This document shows, one piece after another, positions 23,303 to 36,840 of a DNA stretch of 64,000 bases. The stretch comes from Vitellaria paradoxa (taxonomy: Eukaryota > Streptophyta > Magnoliopsida > Ericales > Sapotaceae). The notes under the pieces were generated by a model that made no database searches, was not told the DNA's origin, and saw nothing but the letters and a program-made list of their open reading frames with translations. The translations under genes and the position numbers were made by a program. Position 1 is the first letter of the stretch. Each line of letters starts with the position of its first letter. The stretch spans positions 47,669,144 through 47,733,143 of the forward strand of contig CM034236.1 in NCBI GenBank assembly GCA_019916065.1, read 5' to 3'.

Positions 23303-25611
23303 AAAAAAAAAAAAAACCGAATAACCGAAAATCAAACCAATTTGAACATTTTGATTCGAGTTAATTCGAAAAATATCATTTTTATTTAATTTTGAGTTAA
23401 AAATTATAATAATATTTTGTTTAATTCTTAGATTGAGAGGATTTCAATTCGAGTCAATCTGAATTAAAAATAAACTAATTTGAACTAATTCGAACCAACT
23501 TAAAAAAATATAATATAATACATATATAATATTATAAAAATAAATAATATTAAGATTTAGGGGAGCATATGAAATTTACCTGTCTAGGTCAAAATCTCGG
23601 TTCCATTTTTGTGTTTCAATATATGATGAGGTGCTCCATTTGTGTGTTTTACTGAGGTGGTTTAATTGGTATCGTGTAGGGAAGTGTGAGTGCATTTGAA
23701 TAGGTGAAAAGACCGATTGTTAAAGGAGTCTGCAACTTTTAGTGAATTTGGTGGTAATTAGTGTTGTTGAGGGTATTTTGGCAAAAGTACGGAAAATGCG
23801 ATTCAACGGAATAAAAAGCTCGAGAAAGGATTTATTCTTAATAATTCACTCTGTTTTGGAGGCTAACTCTTCTAAAAGCGTGTTTAATTGATTTGTCTTG
23901 GTCTTCCTTGAATTATATAGGTAGCAGCAATGTATGTGATTTGGATAAATATATAATCCGAATTGGACCCAATTCGACCTGAAGTGGGCCAAATCGAAAA
24001 TGGACCCGACTCATAAAGAATCGAAAACTGAACCGAATCAACCTAATATTTTGAGTTTGATTTGGTTCAGTTTCAAATTAAAATTAATTTAGTTTCGCGT
24101 CTAAATTTTAAAAATAAAAAAAAATTAGTTCAATTTTAAGTTAAGTATAAACCCGAATCTAACTGATCCATGTATACCTCTAGTAAAATATCTTGCAATT
24201 TACTGACTCAGTTGCAGTGAAATTTGTTGCCCCTAGGGAGAGGGGAGGGAGAAAATTATTTTTTAATCACCCCTCAGGTTTAATAAAAATTGATACTAAT
24301 CTGTTAATATTTTAACTGGTAAGAATTTGGGTTTGTTCTCCAATGGTCACTAATTCGAGTTTCCTCAGAGTTACTGGAAGGTTTACTCGGTCGTTAACTT
24401 CAGATTCTCAATAATTAATCGAGATGTGTACAAGTTGAACCGGATACACTCGATTATATATAAAAAAAAAAATGCACTCCCTTATTTTTTACATTTGCTT
24501 TCAAATTCTCCCCTACCGTTGATATCATCTTTTTTTTTTTTCAGAACCAAGAAATACGTTGATATCATTGATTAAGCACTTGCACGGATTTTGCTTCCTT
24601 CATAACACCATGATGAACAAGTTCAAGACATTGATATCTATCTACTCTTATATTTGAAATATTCGTAGTTATGTCTTTTTAGTTTTACTTTCATCGAATT
24701 ATTTTGACTCTAATTTTCAACATCCTTTACTCGTCATTCATGTTTTTAATAAATTTTTTTGTTTTCTCGATGAGTTCATGCTAAAATAAAAACTTCCCCT
24801 ACCATTTTAATTTTAATAAATGAGAAGCATATGCTAACAAAAAAAAAAAAAAAAGAAATACTTCATTCTGAAGATGTTGCTAGACGAACTTAAAAAGATA
24901 ACTTAGGATTTGTAATTTTCATCTTCAATGTAATCTTAAAAAATTTGCTCATAGATAAATTATTTTTACATATTTAAATATTAGGAAATCATCTATGATG
25001 ATCGCGTCACTTGTTAAGACAAAATATCCAACAAATTTCTGTATTTGAACATATATAGTCGCTTAACTTTTTTCAACGACCTAAGTAGTTTTCAAATTTT
25101 TTCAATAGATTTATTAAGGTTCTTGTCGAGATATACAAATTACTTTAAGTTAAAACTTGGGCTAAAACAAGCAAAAATGACCAAAATAGTCTCTTTGCTG
25201 ACAACACTACTACAAAAATGCATAAACATCACAACTTTTAAGTGTGATGTTTCACTTTTTATCTCAGTCATAAAAGCGTGATTGATCCAGGTGAGATTAT
25301 AAGTCACCTCTTTTTTATTACAGTTTACAACCGTGATCGAAAACTTACAACAATCACACACTAAAAGCGTGATCTTTATGGTAAAAACTGAGATGAAAAG
25401 AAATTTCGTGTGATCTTTTATGTATTTTGATCTCACTTTTTTTGAAAAATCGTGATCAAATATAAATAAATAATCATGCTGAAAAAATAGATTAATTTTA
25501 AAAATAATAAAAATCCACATGGCAACCTACTATCACGCCATCATAGCACCGTTTGCCACCTTATCATTATAGCAACCTTATATATTTCATATTTTTTTGT
25601 TGCTACTGAGA

Positions 25612-25680
25612 ATCGAACCCCTGCCATTCATTTGGAAGTTAGTGTAGTTGACCGCTAGTCCAACCTATCATTTATATATA
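25612..25680 (-). repeat. tRNA-like sequence inside the CACTA element
   Basis: The minus strand has an A-box-like TTGGACTAGCGGTCAAC followed by a B-box GGGGTTCGATTCTCAG at tRNA-like spacing. No full cloverleaf is evident, so it is a SINE remnant or captured tRNA relic rather than a tRNA gene. Confidence 0.45.
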
Positions 25681-26639
25681 CATTTTGTAAATTAATATAT
25701 ATAAACAAATTTTTATCACTTTAGGGGTTACTAAAAGTAATAAAATTATATTATTTTAAGTTTTTACAATAATTTATTATGACTTTTGTCAACCAATTAG
25801 TAGTTAAAAGTTGCATTTTTCTTGATCAATTGATTGGAAAAATGATAAAAAATTTACTTTTATTTAATTATTTTAACTTTTTGCAACAACTTGAAATCGT
25901 AAGTAATATATAGAACAATGTGAATACTTAATAAATAATTTATAAATATTTATTATATTTAATTAAAAATAATCTCAAATCTTTTTCTTATTTTCCTTTA
26001 CTCTTTGTGTATAGCATATATTTAATCATAACTCACTATTTATAATATATTTTTCTTTATTTTGTATTATATTTTTAAAAGTAGTTAGGTCGCGTTTAGT
26101 TTTAGTTCTGGAAAATTATTGGTCAAAACAAAATTTTTGAAAACTATTTTAAAAATTGATTTGTAATACAAAAAATATTTTCAATGATTATATTCAAAAA
26201 TTAGTTCTAAAAAAACAAAAAAATGAAAATTTTTATTATTTTTATTTGTAAATTTGTATCACTTCCAACAAAATATAAAATAATGTCACTTTTAATATAA
26301 ATAATATTAAAGATACACTAAATATTTATTAGATACTAAATATTTAATATTTAACTCGTTATAAGTTATACAAATTATGAAAACTACTTCCATATATTTA
26401 CTGAAAAAATAATAATTATATATTTAGCGTTATTTAAATTTGATTTGATAAATTTAGTTTTAACATTAATTTAAATTTTTTTTGTTTATTGATTTATGAT
26501 TATAGTTTTTATATCATATTCAATTAATTAAAATTAATAAATAAATGTTACAATAAAGTTTACAAAATCTAGTTTAAATCATATAAGATGATAAACAAAA
26601 TTATTTCAGAGAGATATAAAAAAAAAATAACAATATTAT

Positions 26640-26905
26640 CTCTCATTCTTTTAATTATCTCACTTTTTTTAAGATATAATTTTACTCACTTTTTTATCTC
26701 AGTTTTTTTTAGAGATGTTTTCACTGATCTTTTATCTCAGTTTTTTCTAAAGATAGTTTTCACTAATTTTTTATCTCAATTTTTTGTTGAGATGGTTTCC
26801 ACTGATTTTTTATCTCGTTTTAAATACAATCACAGTTTTAACAAAAATGAGATAAAAAGTATTAAAAGTAACTTTTTATCTCAGTTTTTTAATTAGACTG
26901 AGATA
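26640..26905 (+). repeat. Subterminal tandem array in the CACTA element
   Basis: Three to four imperfect units of about 50 bp, each with TTTTTATCTCAGTTTTTT and a following AGAGATGGTTTTCACTGA-like spacer. Inverted copies of the same word (CTGAGATAAAAAG) follow at 26850-26910. Confidence 0.65.
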
Positions 26906-27765
26906 AAAAGTTTAACTCACAAATCTTTATCACGTTTTTTCTAAAACCGTGATCTTTATGAATTTTTTAGTGTGATCTTTATCAATTATTGTAGTAGTGC
27001 AACAAATGAGTATCCAACGGCTTGTTGGCGATATGGACACTTGTATCGCACAAATTTGGTACACAAAAACCTTTAAATCTATATCTTAACACGCTAGTCA
27101 AATACTTAAATTTACAAGTTTAAAATTCATTATTTTGTTCATTAATTTGTCAATTTCAAATAAAAATTTAACAATAATGATTGATTTTAATAATTAGAGA
27201 AAAAACTATGAGTCCCGTTACTTGAGTATATTTATGTTTATCATGTATTTATTATATTCTTTTATGTATAAAAGTCCTATTTATATAAGTATAGTTATTA
27301 TAATATATTCATTACCTTTTTTTGTTTTTTCTTAGTATATACAAGAGTCTTATATATATCTATTAATTCACAATACATTAATAATATTTGATAATGACTG
27401 ATTAATAAAAGATTAGGAATATAGAAGTCCGATTTATATAAATACATCCATTACTACCATATATTTATTATCTTCGTTGTTTTTTGATTAGTACATATAA
27501 GAATCGTATTTATTGAAATATATGTTTATTAATTTACATTAGTGCATTTGATAAGGACAAATATAATAAAAATTATTTTATTTTAATAATAAAAAAATAC
27601 ACATATCGTAATCATAATATACACCTAATGAATGCAACATAATACAATTGCATTGCCAAAATCATATTTCATATATATGTTATATATAATAATAATATTG
27701 GATGTGTGATATTTGTCTCATTATAGTATTTATTTTATTATCTACTAATGGAAGCTGAGTTTAAA

Positions 27766-27767
<2 letters not shown>

Positions 27768-27811
<44 letters not shown>
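27768..27811. repeat. (GA)n microsatellite, about 44 bp
   Basis: An uninterrupted GA dinucleotide tract. Confidence 0.95.
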
Positions 27812-27813
<2 letters not shown>

Positions 27814-28934
27814 GATATGTGTGGCATCTCCCAAAGAATAAGCAGTCAATTTTTTCATGGAAATATATTTTTAGCAGTTAGTTATTCGCAATCTATTTTT
27901 AATTAATATAAGTTAAATTAAGCTGAAAACTAAAATAAGCTAACATATCCGAATATTCATTCAGTGCAAGTCTAATTCTAATAAAATCTAATTTAACTAT
28001 ATATTTTACTTGCATAAGTTAATTTTAAAATTTCTTAATAATCGACACAAATTTAGCTTAATCATGTTGGTCAATTGTAGCTAATAGAAATTAGGTTCAT
28101 AAAAATGATTTTAGTATTTTGTCAATAAATGATACTACAATTTCTAAAATATAGGTTAGTGAATATATCAATAATTAATTATTATATGTTAATATATTAA
28201 ATTGATAAAATTAATATTATATATATATTAGTAAGTGCTTATATAATTTTAATATATATAGACACACATACGGCAAAAAATAAATAAGACTGAAAATTCA
28301 AATGAGTTTTTTTTTTTTAAATTTGGATAGTAAGATAATATTTTTCAATCAGCAATATTCTATAAGCACGGAATTAAGAATTTTTCTTGGCATATATCCA
28401 ACTTAAATGAATAAATTTTTTACCATTAATAAATGTCATGCCATAGTAACGATGCTAATATTCTATTAGCATATGCTAAAACCTATAAAAAGTATTACAG
28501 CGCATTATCTGTGTACGTTATATTTTATAACAATATAAAATTTGAATTCTATTGACATAAGATCTACCTATATAATATTATTGAAATCATTAGTGAAGTT
28601 CAAGCCAACAATAATAGATTAAAACATCTTATTTGAATATGATACAACATATAGAGACAAATAAATTTCGTTTGTTACTATGAATTGAATTCATGGTAAC
28701 AATTGATTTTTTTATTAATATAGATTTATTCTATAATGACGATTTTTTTAATCATTTGTAAAACTAAGATATAGTAATATATTTTGTTGATCATAAAAAA
28801 TTGTTCATCATTATATATCAATTTTTTTTATAGTGACCATTATAATCAGAATCACAATTTTTTTGAATTTTTATTTTTTTTTGGAATCAAATTGAATTAA
28901 ATAAAATATTTCGTTGAGTCTACTTCGATTTATT

Positions 28935-29150
28935 AGTATATTTCGGACCGGAATTGGGGCTTAAAGCCTAATAGCCCAATCAGACTCTTGCCCATTTCTT
29001 ACCCCAACGATCACACTCAATAACCATTGACCCGGTCTTTTGTTTTGCGTGGAATACATTTTGAGGATCACCCCTTTCACACCTTGCATGCCACATGGCC
29101 CACGTCCCTTCGACACTTGGCTTGCATGCAATAACACCTAAATACTCACA
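28935..29150. other. GC-richer island, unassigned
   Basis: A block of about 215 bp of more balanced composition, including GGCCCACGTCCC near 29098. A 67-codon minus-strand frame overlaps it but resembles no known protein. A family A MITE begins just after it. It may be a relic of a promoter or transposon. Confidence 0.3.
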
Positions 29151-29175
29151 TGTTTTCGTCAAGATAATAATATTT

Positions 29176-29292
29176 AACTCCATTTAATTCGCTATAAATC
29201 TTTAAAAAATTTTTATTTTTTATTTTAATATATAAATTATGAATTGATAATTTATTTATTTTACTTCACTTTTTATCACTCCAAATATACTT
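29176..29292. mobile_element. Tourist-like MITE, family A copy
   Basis: Starts CTCCATTTAATTCGCTATAA and ends TTTTTATCACTCCAAATA, the inverted partner of the family's left end. Confidence 0.5.
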
Positions 29293-29673
29293 TTATTTGT
29301 GCAACTTTGAGGTGGGAGATTAGATTGCCCACAAGAAAGTCATCTTATTTCATGTTTGATGAAAGGGTTTGGTCATTAAATGCGAGTCCCCTGGGTCTTG
29401 TATTCTATGTCCCTCAAAAGTAGGAGATATGTAATACCGTAGTCAAGGGTGCATACGGTAGGACGAGAGGGGACACCCTGGAAGTTCTATATATATTTTA
29501 TATTAAATTTTTATTTTTTAATATATAATATACAAATTGCTTCAATTGAATTTAAAATTATCTCTTTAAATGTGTAGAATAATATTTTTTTACTGTCAAA
29601 TCAATTAAAAAATTATTTTATACCTTTCATTTTTTTAATTATTTCTATTTTCTCTTAACTAAACATACATCAT

Positions 29674-29818
29674 TTAGGTTCCATTTGAAGTTTTGAAAAA
29701 TCGCTAAAAAATATTAAAAATTTTTAAAAGTTATTCACTTTTTATCTCACTGCTCAAATTATGAATATATAATTTTTATTAAAATTCATCAATTTTTATC
29801 ACTCCAAACACGTCTTTT
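29674..29818. mobile_element. Tourist-like MITE, family A copy
   Basis: Starts GGTTCCATTTGAAG and ends TTTTTATCACTCCAAACACG, with the internal word TTTTTATCTCACTGCTCAAA shared with the copy at 2957. Confidence 0.55.
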
Positions 29819-29916
29819 AATATCTCCCAACCCCTTCAACTTTCATTCTCCCCTCTCTCTCATTAAATTCAAGTACCCTCTTTTATTTTTTTTCTCGCCC
29901 TTTTCTCTCTCTCTCT

Positions 29917-30437
29917 CTAAACCCAAGCAGTCCTTTTATTTTTTTCCACCTCTCTCTATCTCTATCTCATTAAATCCAATTTGTAGCAGCTTATTTTATT
30001 TTTTTTATACTTTCTCTCTCTCTCTCTCAATCTAACCTTTAAAAATATATAATTTTTATTTTTGTCTTATTTTGATTATTAGTTAGGAATTTGTAATATT
30101 TATTTTTTTTTAATTTGTCCCCACTCAATAAGATTTTTAGATCTGCCCCTGACCATAGTAGTGTGATATTATATATCTCTCTAAACCCAACAGTCCTTTT
30201 TATTTTTTTCCACCTCTTTCTATCTCTATCTCATTAAATTCAATTTGTAGCAGCTTATTTTATTTTTTTATATTTCTCTCTCTCTCTCAACCCAACTTTT
30301 AAAAATATATAATTTTTATTTTTATCTTATTTTGATTATTATTTAAGAATTTGTAATATTTATTTTTTAATTTTACCTCACTCAATAAGATTTTTAGATT
30401 CACCCCTGATCATAGTAGTTTGATATTATATATCTGT
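29917..30437. repeat. 264-bp tandem duplication
   Basis: Two head-to-tail copies (29917-30180 and 30181-30437). They share CTAAACCCAA, CAATTTGTAGCAGCTTATTT, a (CT)n tract and the closing words CAATAAGATTTTTAGAT and CCCCTGA.CATAGTAGT. They differ by scattered substitutions and by CT length. Confidence 0.85.
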
Positions 30438-30839
30438 ATAGTCGAATTAGTTTTCACCAAAATCTAAAGTTCTAAATTATTTTTTGTCATATCTTTGGTC
30501 AAAAATCACATCTTTTATTTTATTTTATATCCGACCAACTAAACACTAAAAGATAATTTACAAATAGAAAAAAATAATCCTATATTAATCTAATCCTATA
30601 CATTATTACATGACACTCTTATCCTATCTTATTCAATCTCCCAATCAAGCATAACCTCGTCCGGCCAAGTCATCCACCTTTTTATTCCAAGCCGAGCGAG
30701 CATTTCATAGAATATATTTCCAAGAAGTAAGCCTTGGAACATAATTTTTAAACAACATGGAAGTCCGTGCCACTCTTCCAAAGAAATTAAAAAGAAAATA
30801 ATAATAAACAATAAACCTATAGCCCGTGTAAGATTAACC

Positions 30840-31150
30840 AATCACATGATGGTCAAGAGTTTGGGGATAATTGCAGGGACAAAAAAGGTGCTAACGGACC
30901 CGTAGGACACGTGGCATTACCTTAACGTTGACGGTTGGGTGTGGAGACCATTTGATGCGAAGCCAAAAGGATCATAATATGAGAAAAAGTGAACATTGGG
31001 AAGACGCCCAGCGGGGTTCTAAATATAGGGAGAAAGTAGCGTCCCATTACTCGGTATAGAATGACAAGGAACCACCGCTCAGAACCGATTTTGACTTTTA
31101 GGGGCTTAAAGCTACCTGAAAAAAATGAGACTTCTCGTATTATAAGAGGA
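30840..31150. other. Promoter-like GC-richer block without a gene
   Basis: It contains an ABRE/G-box ACACGTGGC (30907-30915) and, about 110 bp further on, a TATA-like CTAAATATAGGG. No open frame or splice-linked coding signal follows on the + strand. It could be a promoter relic, or a promoter of a noncoding transcript. Purely motif-based. Confidence 0.3.
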
Positions 31151-32189
31151 CTCAATATTTAGGAGTCTTATTTTAAAGAATTTTTTGTTGAACTTAAAAT
31201 CCGTCACACATTGACTTAACCCAAGGTCGGATCTACCATCGCTGCATGCATGAGATCTAGTATATATAAAATTTTAGTAAAAGAAATTTTTACAAAAAGA
31301 AATTTTTACACCATGAGTCCATCTCCCTAAAGTTTAACTTATTTTTTTCAATTGTTTTATATAATTAAAATTTCAAAGCTAAACTGATTTTATAATTTAT
31401 ACATATATATTAATTTATTTTTTATTTATTAAATATAATTTATGATACTAGTTATAATTTTTTCTAGAGCTAAATTCAACCTACGAAAAAAAACTAAAAT
31501 AAAAAATAAAATCTAGGACTTGAATCAAAAGTTCTGACTTTGTTCTTATATATATTATGCAGGCAAGGACGAAATCAGGTTTTGAGGTTCGGCAAGTCAA
31601 AAAAATTATAACTATTTTATAAGCTATATTTAGTAGATAATAAATAAATTAATATATATGTATAGATAGTACAATCAATTTACCTTTCAATCTTTGGATT
31701 ATATATAACAATTATAAAATAATAATTAAATTTTAGGAATACCAAATTTTTAACTTAAATTTTTGGATAAATTTTTTTAATGTAAAAATTTATATGTATT
31801 ACTGTGTGTTGTTTTTTTTAACTAAAATCAATTATTTTTTTTAAAATTTAACGGAGATGGATCATAATAAAAAATTTTATATTAATAAAAAATTCATAAT
31901 ATAAGTGACGTTTTGCAAAATTTAAGGGGGGATCGTCGCCGTAGGCCCGCTTAGTTTGGCTGTTGTATACGGGCGATTGTTTCTTTCATGCTTACGTATA
32001 GTATATTAAATATTTATAATATATTTCTGATTTTTGTTGGAAGGTATCATATTTTTATGATGTCAGTCTATTTTAATTCGCTTTAATAATTCGGGTTTTA
32101 AAAGATTGGGGGTAGCACAAAGATGAAGTATGAGTTATAGGCCCTTGAATTTGTGTAGAACTCTCTTAATCGGTGATATATATATATAT

Positions 32190-32262
32190 ATATATGTATA
32201 TACCAAGAATAATTGATGCTTATGGTATATATATACCAAGAATAATTGATGCTTTATGGCGC
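32190..32262. repeat. Short tandem duplication
   Basis: Two copies of TATACCAAGAATAATTGATG at about 33-bp spacing, following a (TA)n tract. Confidence 0.8.
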
Positions 32263-32476
32263 CTTAAATAAAATTAGTATTAAGTTTTTTTATTTAATTA
32301 AAATTTTAAATAAAAAGTTCAAATTGAAAAGTTATAATAATTTGTAGGTTTTGATTTTTTTCAAAATTTTAGATCTTAACTGTTATTATATATATTTTGA
32401 TTTCTCTCTCTAATTAATTTTTGATAAGCACCATTAAAGAAATTATAAATTGTGATATTTAAATTTGAAAAATTTA

Positions 32477-32808
32477 GGGGTCATTTGATTTGTTTTTCTA
32501 TTTTTTTTGTTTTCTGTTTTTATTTTCTGGTTTATGTTTTGAGCTCATTTTTCATTTTGTACTATTGAAAATAAGGAAAATAGGTCAAAATTCCATTTGA
32601 TTAACTTGTGTTTTCGAAATTTATTTTTAAAAACTGAAAATGAGTTACACATGAAATAAAAAATGATAAAAATTATTTGAAAGTTTTAACAAAAAATAGA
32701 AAAATCTCAAAATAAGGAAATGAAGCATTTTCTTTTCTTCGTTTTAAGATTTTTAACACATAAAACAAAGATAGAAAATAGAAACACAAAAGTAAACTAA
32801 ATGCCACC
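32477..32808. mobile_element. Tourist-like MITE, family B copy 3
   Basis: Flanked by TTA on both sides (32474-32476 and 32809-32811). Starts GGGGTCATTTGATTTG and ends GTAAACTAAATGCCACC, a good inverted repeat. 332 bp, noncoding. It is the best-bounded copy of the family. Confidence 0.75.
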
Positions 32809-33239
32809 TTAACTTCTTAAAAATTTTAATTGAGCAGAATTTAAATTAGTAATTTTGATTACATATGATTTTCATCCTTAAAATATGATAAAATTTAAAA
32901 TATTTAAACAGTTTTGTGAGAAAAATGACAGTAGAGTCCAACTAAATAGAAACTAACCGAAAATTAAAATATAAAATAATCTCAGTTATTTAATTAAAAA
33001 AAAATAATTCTCAACTGTAAATTTTAATGAGTGAAAGATGAGGTCTCAAAATCGATCACCGTTCTCTTCAATCAAAAAAAATTTTATTTAGTGAGAGATG
33101 AGAGAGATAGAGAGAGAGACGGACAGAGGATTTATCTCAACGTTTTGCGAAAACAAGAATAAAGAGCTAAAAAGTGGCGACTTCGATTGTCAAAAAAGAG
33201 CATTAAAAAAAAAAAAAAAAAAATAGCAAACAAACTGGG

Positions 33240-33480
33240 GCAGGTCAGTGATGGTCTCTATTAGTATGTATTTTGAAGGTGGGGAGGGAGTGGACTCTTC
33301 TTAGGCAATTTAGGTCCGTTCTTTTGGACGGGTTGGTGGACCACGTTCTGGGCCCGCATGCAGCAGACCGAACACGAAAAAGTACGACGGGGTAAGGGTG
33401 GTGGACGCCCACATGGGGTTAAAATGGTCCGACCAAAATCCACCAATCATTAAAAGGCTGAAGTTCCTTTCACAAAATTT
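33240..33480. other. GC-richer island, unassigned
   Basis: A block with GGGCCCGCATGC near 33350 and GACGCCCACATGG near 33402, set in AT-rich DNA. Short frames on the minus strand are unlike any protein I know. It may be a relic of a promoter. Confidence 0.3.
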
Positions 33481-36293
33481 CTTTACAAAAGCATCCCTCA
33501 ATTTCCTCCTAACATTCCACCATTTTTTTTTTTTCGAAAATTGTTCTTTATATAAGAATTAAAAGAGAAAAGGGAGGTGGAAAAAGAAAGGATAAAAAAG
33601 AGAAGAAAATTTTAAAATTGATTATACACGTAAGAAATAAAATAAGAGAAAAGTAAAAAAATAGAGAAAAAAGAAAAAATTAAAATTAATCACACAGTAG
33701 CATGCATTTGTATATTAGCAAATGATAAAATAAGAGATAAAAAAATATTTTATATATTTATATCAATTTAGCTTAATTTAACTCAACTCAACTTAATAAA
33801 ATTTTAGTCTCAAAGTTACATTAATTATTTTTTCTTATTTATTCATGTAAAGGGCATTTTTTTTTGAGAATATTTGTAATTAGTATTTTTTTTTCATAAT
33901 TTTAATTTATATAAAGTTAGGTTTACTATTCGTCCTTTTTATTTTCTACTAGAATCCAATTACTATTTTTTATTGGTATTTCTATTCCTGTATTAGATGT
34001 GATAAAATTATCTTAACAAATATTCTTTTTACATTTTTTATCGTTGTTACTTTAAAAAAATCATATATAATTTATTTGAAGAATAGATAAGAATGACTTA
34101 GCTCCGTCTAGAGTGTCAATTTTCTGCATAAAATTATCAATTTTTAAAATTTGAGTGTTTGGTAAAATATCAAAATTTATTTATTTTCTACTTAATAATA
34201 GTAACTTGTTTAACTCAAAAGTTATCAAAATTTTTATCAAACACATAAAAAGTTATAAAAAATTTTACCAAATACTCAAAATTGTCAAAATTTTTTACTA
34301 AAAATTGTTAAAAATTGTACTTATTTTATCAAATATACCAAAAATTTAAACTACCAACTTTTGAAAAAAAATTATCAAAAATTACAAAAAATTAAATTTC
34401 CAAACGATCCCTTAACCAATTAGGCATATCGTCTTGGGAGTACTTAATTTAGAACTTGGTATTCCTCTCTATTATTGGATTATATTAATGAATTGCATAA
34501 TAGTAAAATTCAACAGTGAAAAAGTATAATACAAGGTAAAATGCTATGATCTTTAATCAAAACGCACGACTGTTTTGCTAGACGATAGCTCTCCTATTTC
34601 AAAAAGACGATAGCTCTCAATATATTTATGTTTTCTAACGCACCAAAAACTAGAATTTAAGAAACAATGTGAATGGAATTCAAGATTGGTTTAAATAGGG
34701 AGTCTTTCCTTTAAATACTTTTTATAAATTTTATGTCATTAAATTATAAACTTTGATTATAAAATTAATTAGATTAATTGTATAAGACGGTTGTGAAATA
34801 AGAATAATTTTATTATTCATTTGGTCTAGGTTTAATTCGTAAATCTGCCTATGTGACATTATTTATTTATTTTTTAAATATAAACAATATTTTTAGATAA
34901 TGTTTTAAAAAAATATAACAATAAGTAGTTTAGTATTAAAACAAATATTTTATAAATTTTGTATAAAAACTTAATTTTTTAAAAGTTAATACAACTAAAA
35001 TACATAAATACATACATATATATATATAAACATGTTTTTTTAATTTTTCAAGCTAGACCATGTCCAATCATAAAATGTCCACTTCCAAATAGTATTAGGT
35101 TTAACTAAGGTCATAAATAACCAAAGTAACATTGTTTTAGTCTAAATTATAATAAATTAATTCAAATAGCTCAATTAAATTGAAATGAAATTATTTCTAT
35201 AAAGTTATAAATATTATGTGTGTATATATTATTTTATCATGTTTACTTTCGAATTGAGCAATTCTAAACTCAAGATTAGCTCAATTTTGAATAAATCACA
35301 AATCAAATTCAATTTCAATTAATTAAAAATCATGAATCAATTTCAAAGTGAACTCAAAGGGCTTGCGAATACTTTGATTTGTGGCTATCCTAGTCATCAA
35401 TATATTGGTATGTAATACACCTTTAAAACATCAAATTCGCCCACCCACTTCGACCTTCATATCTCACTATAATTAAATTTCCACCAAGCCATAAACCTAG
35501 ACCTAAGTGAAGATCCAAATCCCGATTCAAGTTGTGTATCCAAGTTTTTGTTGTTGTTTACTAATAAGTATAGCACGAAAATATTGAAATGGCGTTGATA
35601 TAATTCAAGCTAAATCAAAAAGTTGTTAACTATTTGTACTAGCCGAAATGCAATTCTTAGGAAGGGAATTCTGAAATTCACAATAAAAAGAAAATAAATT
35701 CTCAAAATATCAATATTAGTCAATCCAAAGTTAAAAATATCAAGTTCAATAACTATTTAAAAAGAATAATCTTAACCCTAATAAGAAAATGTGAAACTGC
35801 AAAAATTTCAGAATTATTGAAACATCAAAATTGTAATATTCACGAATCCTAAAAATTATAAACTTTTGATAATTACTGAATTGATGAAAATTAATTATGG
35901 ATTTTATTCTAACAACTAATTACTGAGATAAAAATTACTTATAATCGATTAGAATAATTTTACAAAATAATTTTTATTTTAATTACTTCAATCTATCAGA
36001 TGTCTACATTAGGTAACATTTATTGTCGGTGTGGTTTAGCTTTGGCATACACATATGAAAACAATGGGGAACAAACGAAAGAGAAATGGAGAGGTAGGTG
36101 TAAGGGTATAGTTTTTCTTTTTGGTAAAATTAGTTGAATCTCTCGAAGTATTTTTTTTTTTAATTTTATACACTAAATAGTTTGATTGGCATTGCACTTG
36201 CAATTTTGACTTGCTTCAATATATCCTTTTTTTTTTTGTTAACACCTCGCGATTTGACAAATGGAAGTAATTAGTTGTAGCAAACTTACAAAG

Positions 36294-36377
36294 ATTTCAA
36301 AATTAGAGAGATTAGTTTAAATGTGGGGCAAGAACATTTCAAAATTAGAGAGATTAGTTTAAATGTGAGGGCAGAAC
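36294..36377. repeat. 42-bp tandem duplication
   Basis: Two adjacent copies of a unit starting ATTTCAAAATTAGAGAGATT and ending with GCA(A)GAAC. Confidence 0.85.
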
Positions 36378-36682
36378 ATGTATTTAGCCTAATAATTGGG
36401 GTGGATGTGTGTAATTTACTAAAAAAAGAAAGTAAAGATAAGAATTACATCGTGTTTAGATAACAAAAATAAAAAAATTAGTATAAAAGTATATATAATG
36501 AAATTTGATTTTAAAAAATTAAAAAAAATTATAATATCTTATAATTTCTTATAAGTTTCTAGTCGACAAAATTAGTACTAATTACATCTTAATCATTTCA
36601 CCACAGGATTTGACAAGAAAACCAAACTGCATTATTCCACACATATCTTTTTTTTTTTTTTAATTAGTAGGCCCCAGATACC

Positions 36683-36840
36683 CCTTATCTAAACTAGCCA
36701 TCTTTTTCTTACCTTCCCTTTACCCTTCTTTCTAGTAGATTTCCGAGCTTTTACCATATGTACCTTATCTTAACTACCTTCTTTTTCCTACGTTCTTTTC
36801 ACAGTTCTTTCTAGTAGATTCCCGAGCTTTCACTAATAAA
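36683..36840. repeat. About 80-bp tandem duplication
   Basis: Two copies start CCTTATCT.AACTA and share TTCTTTCTAGTAGATT.CCGA. They are more diverged than the neighbouring 42-bp and 74-bp duplications. Confidence 0.7.

Larger units (their letters stand above)
25205..26999. mobile_element. Non-autonomous CACTA (En/Spm) transposon, 1.8 kb
   Basis: The left end CACTACTACAAAAATG and right end ATTATTGTAGTAGTG are inverted repeats beginning with the diagnostic CACTA. The element is flanked by the 3-bp duplication CAA (25202-25204 and 27000-27002), as expected for this superfamily. The word GTGATCTTTAT recurs near both ends (about 25368, 26950 and 26973), like the subterminal binding sites of CACTA transposases. 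A tandem array of about 50-bp units rich in TTTTTATCTCAGTTTTTT occupies about 26640-26900. There is no transposase, and the open frames inside are products of the repeat. Confidence 0.85.

Noticed and set aside
25140..25520. 126-codon minus frame
   Set aside because: It crosses the left end of the CACTA element and has no recognisable domain.
26588..26896. 102-codon frame with repeated LSQFF peptide units
   Set aside because: The peptide repeat is simply the CACTA subterminal DNA array read in one frame.
30629..30841. 70-codon minus frame that might be a retroelement fragment
   Set aside because: There is a hydrophobic start and a Trp-rich end, but no reverse transcriptase or RNase H motif that I can identify.
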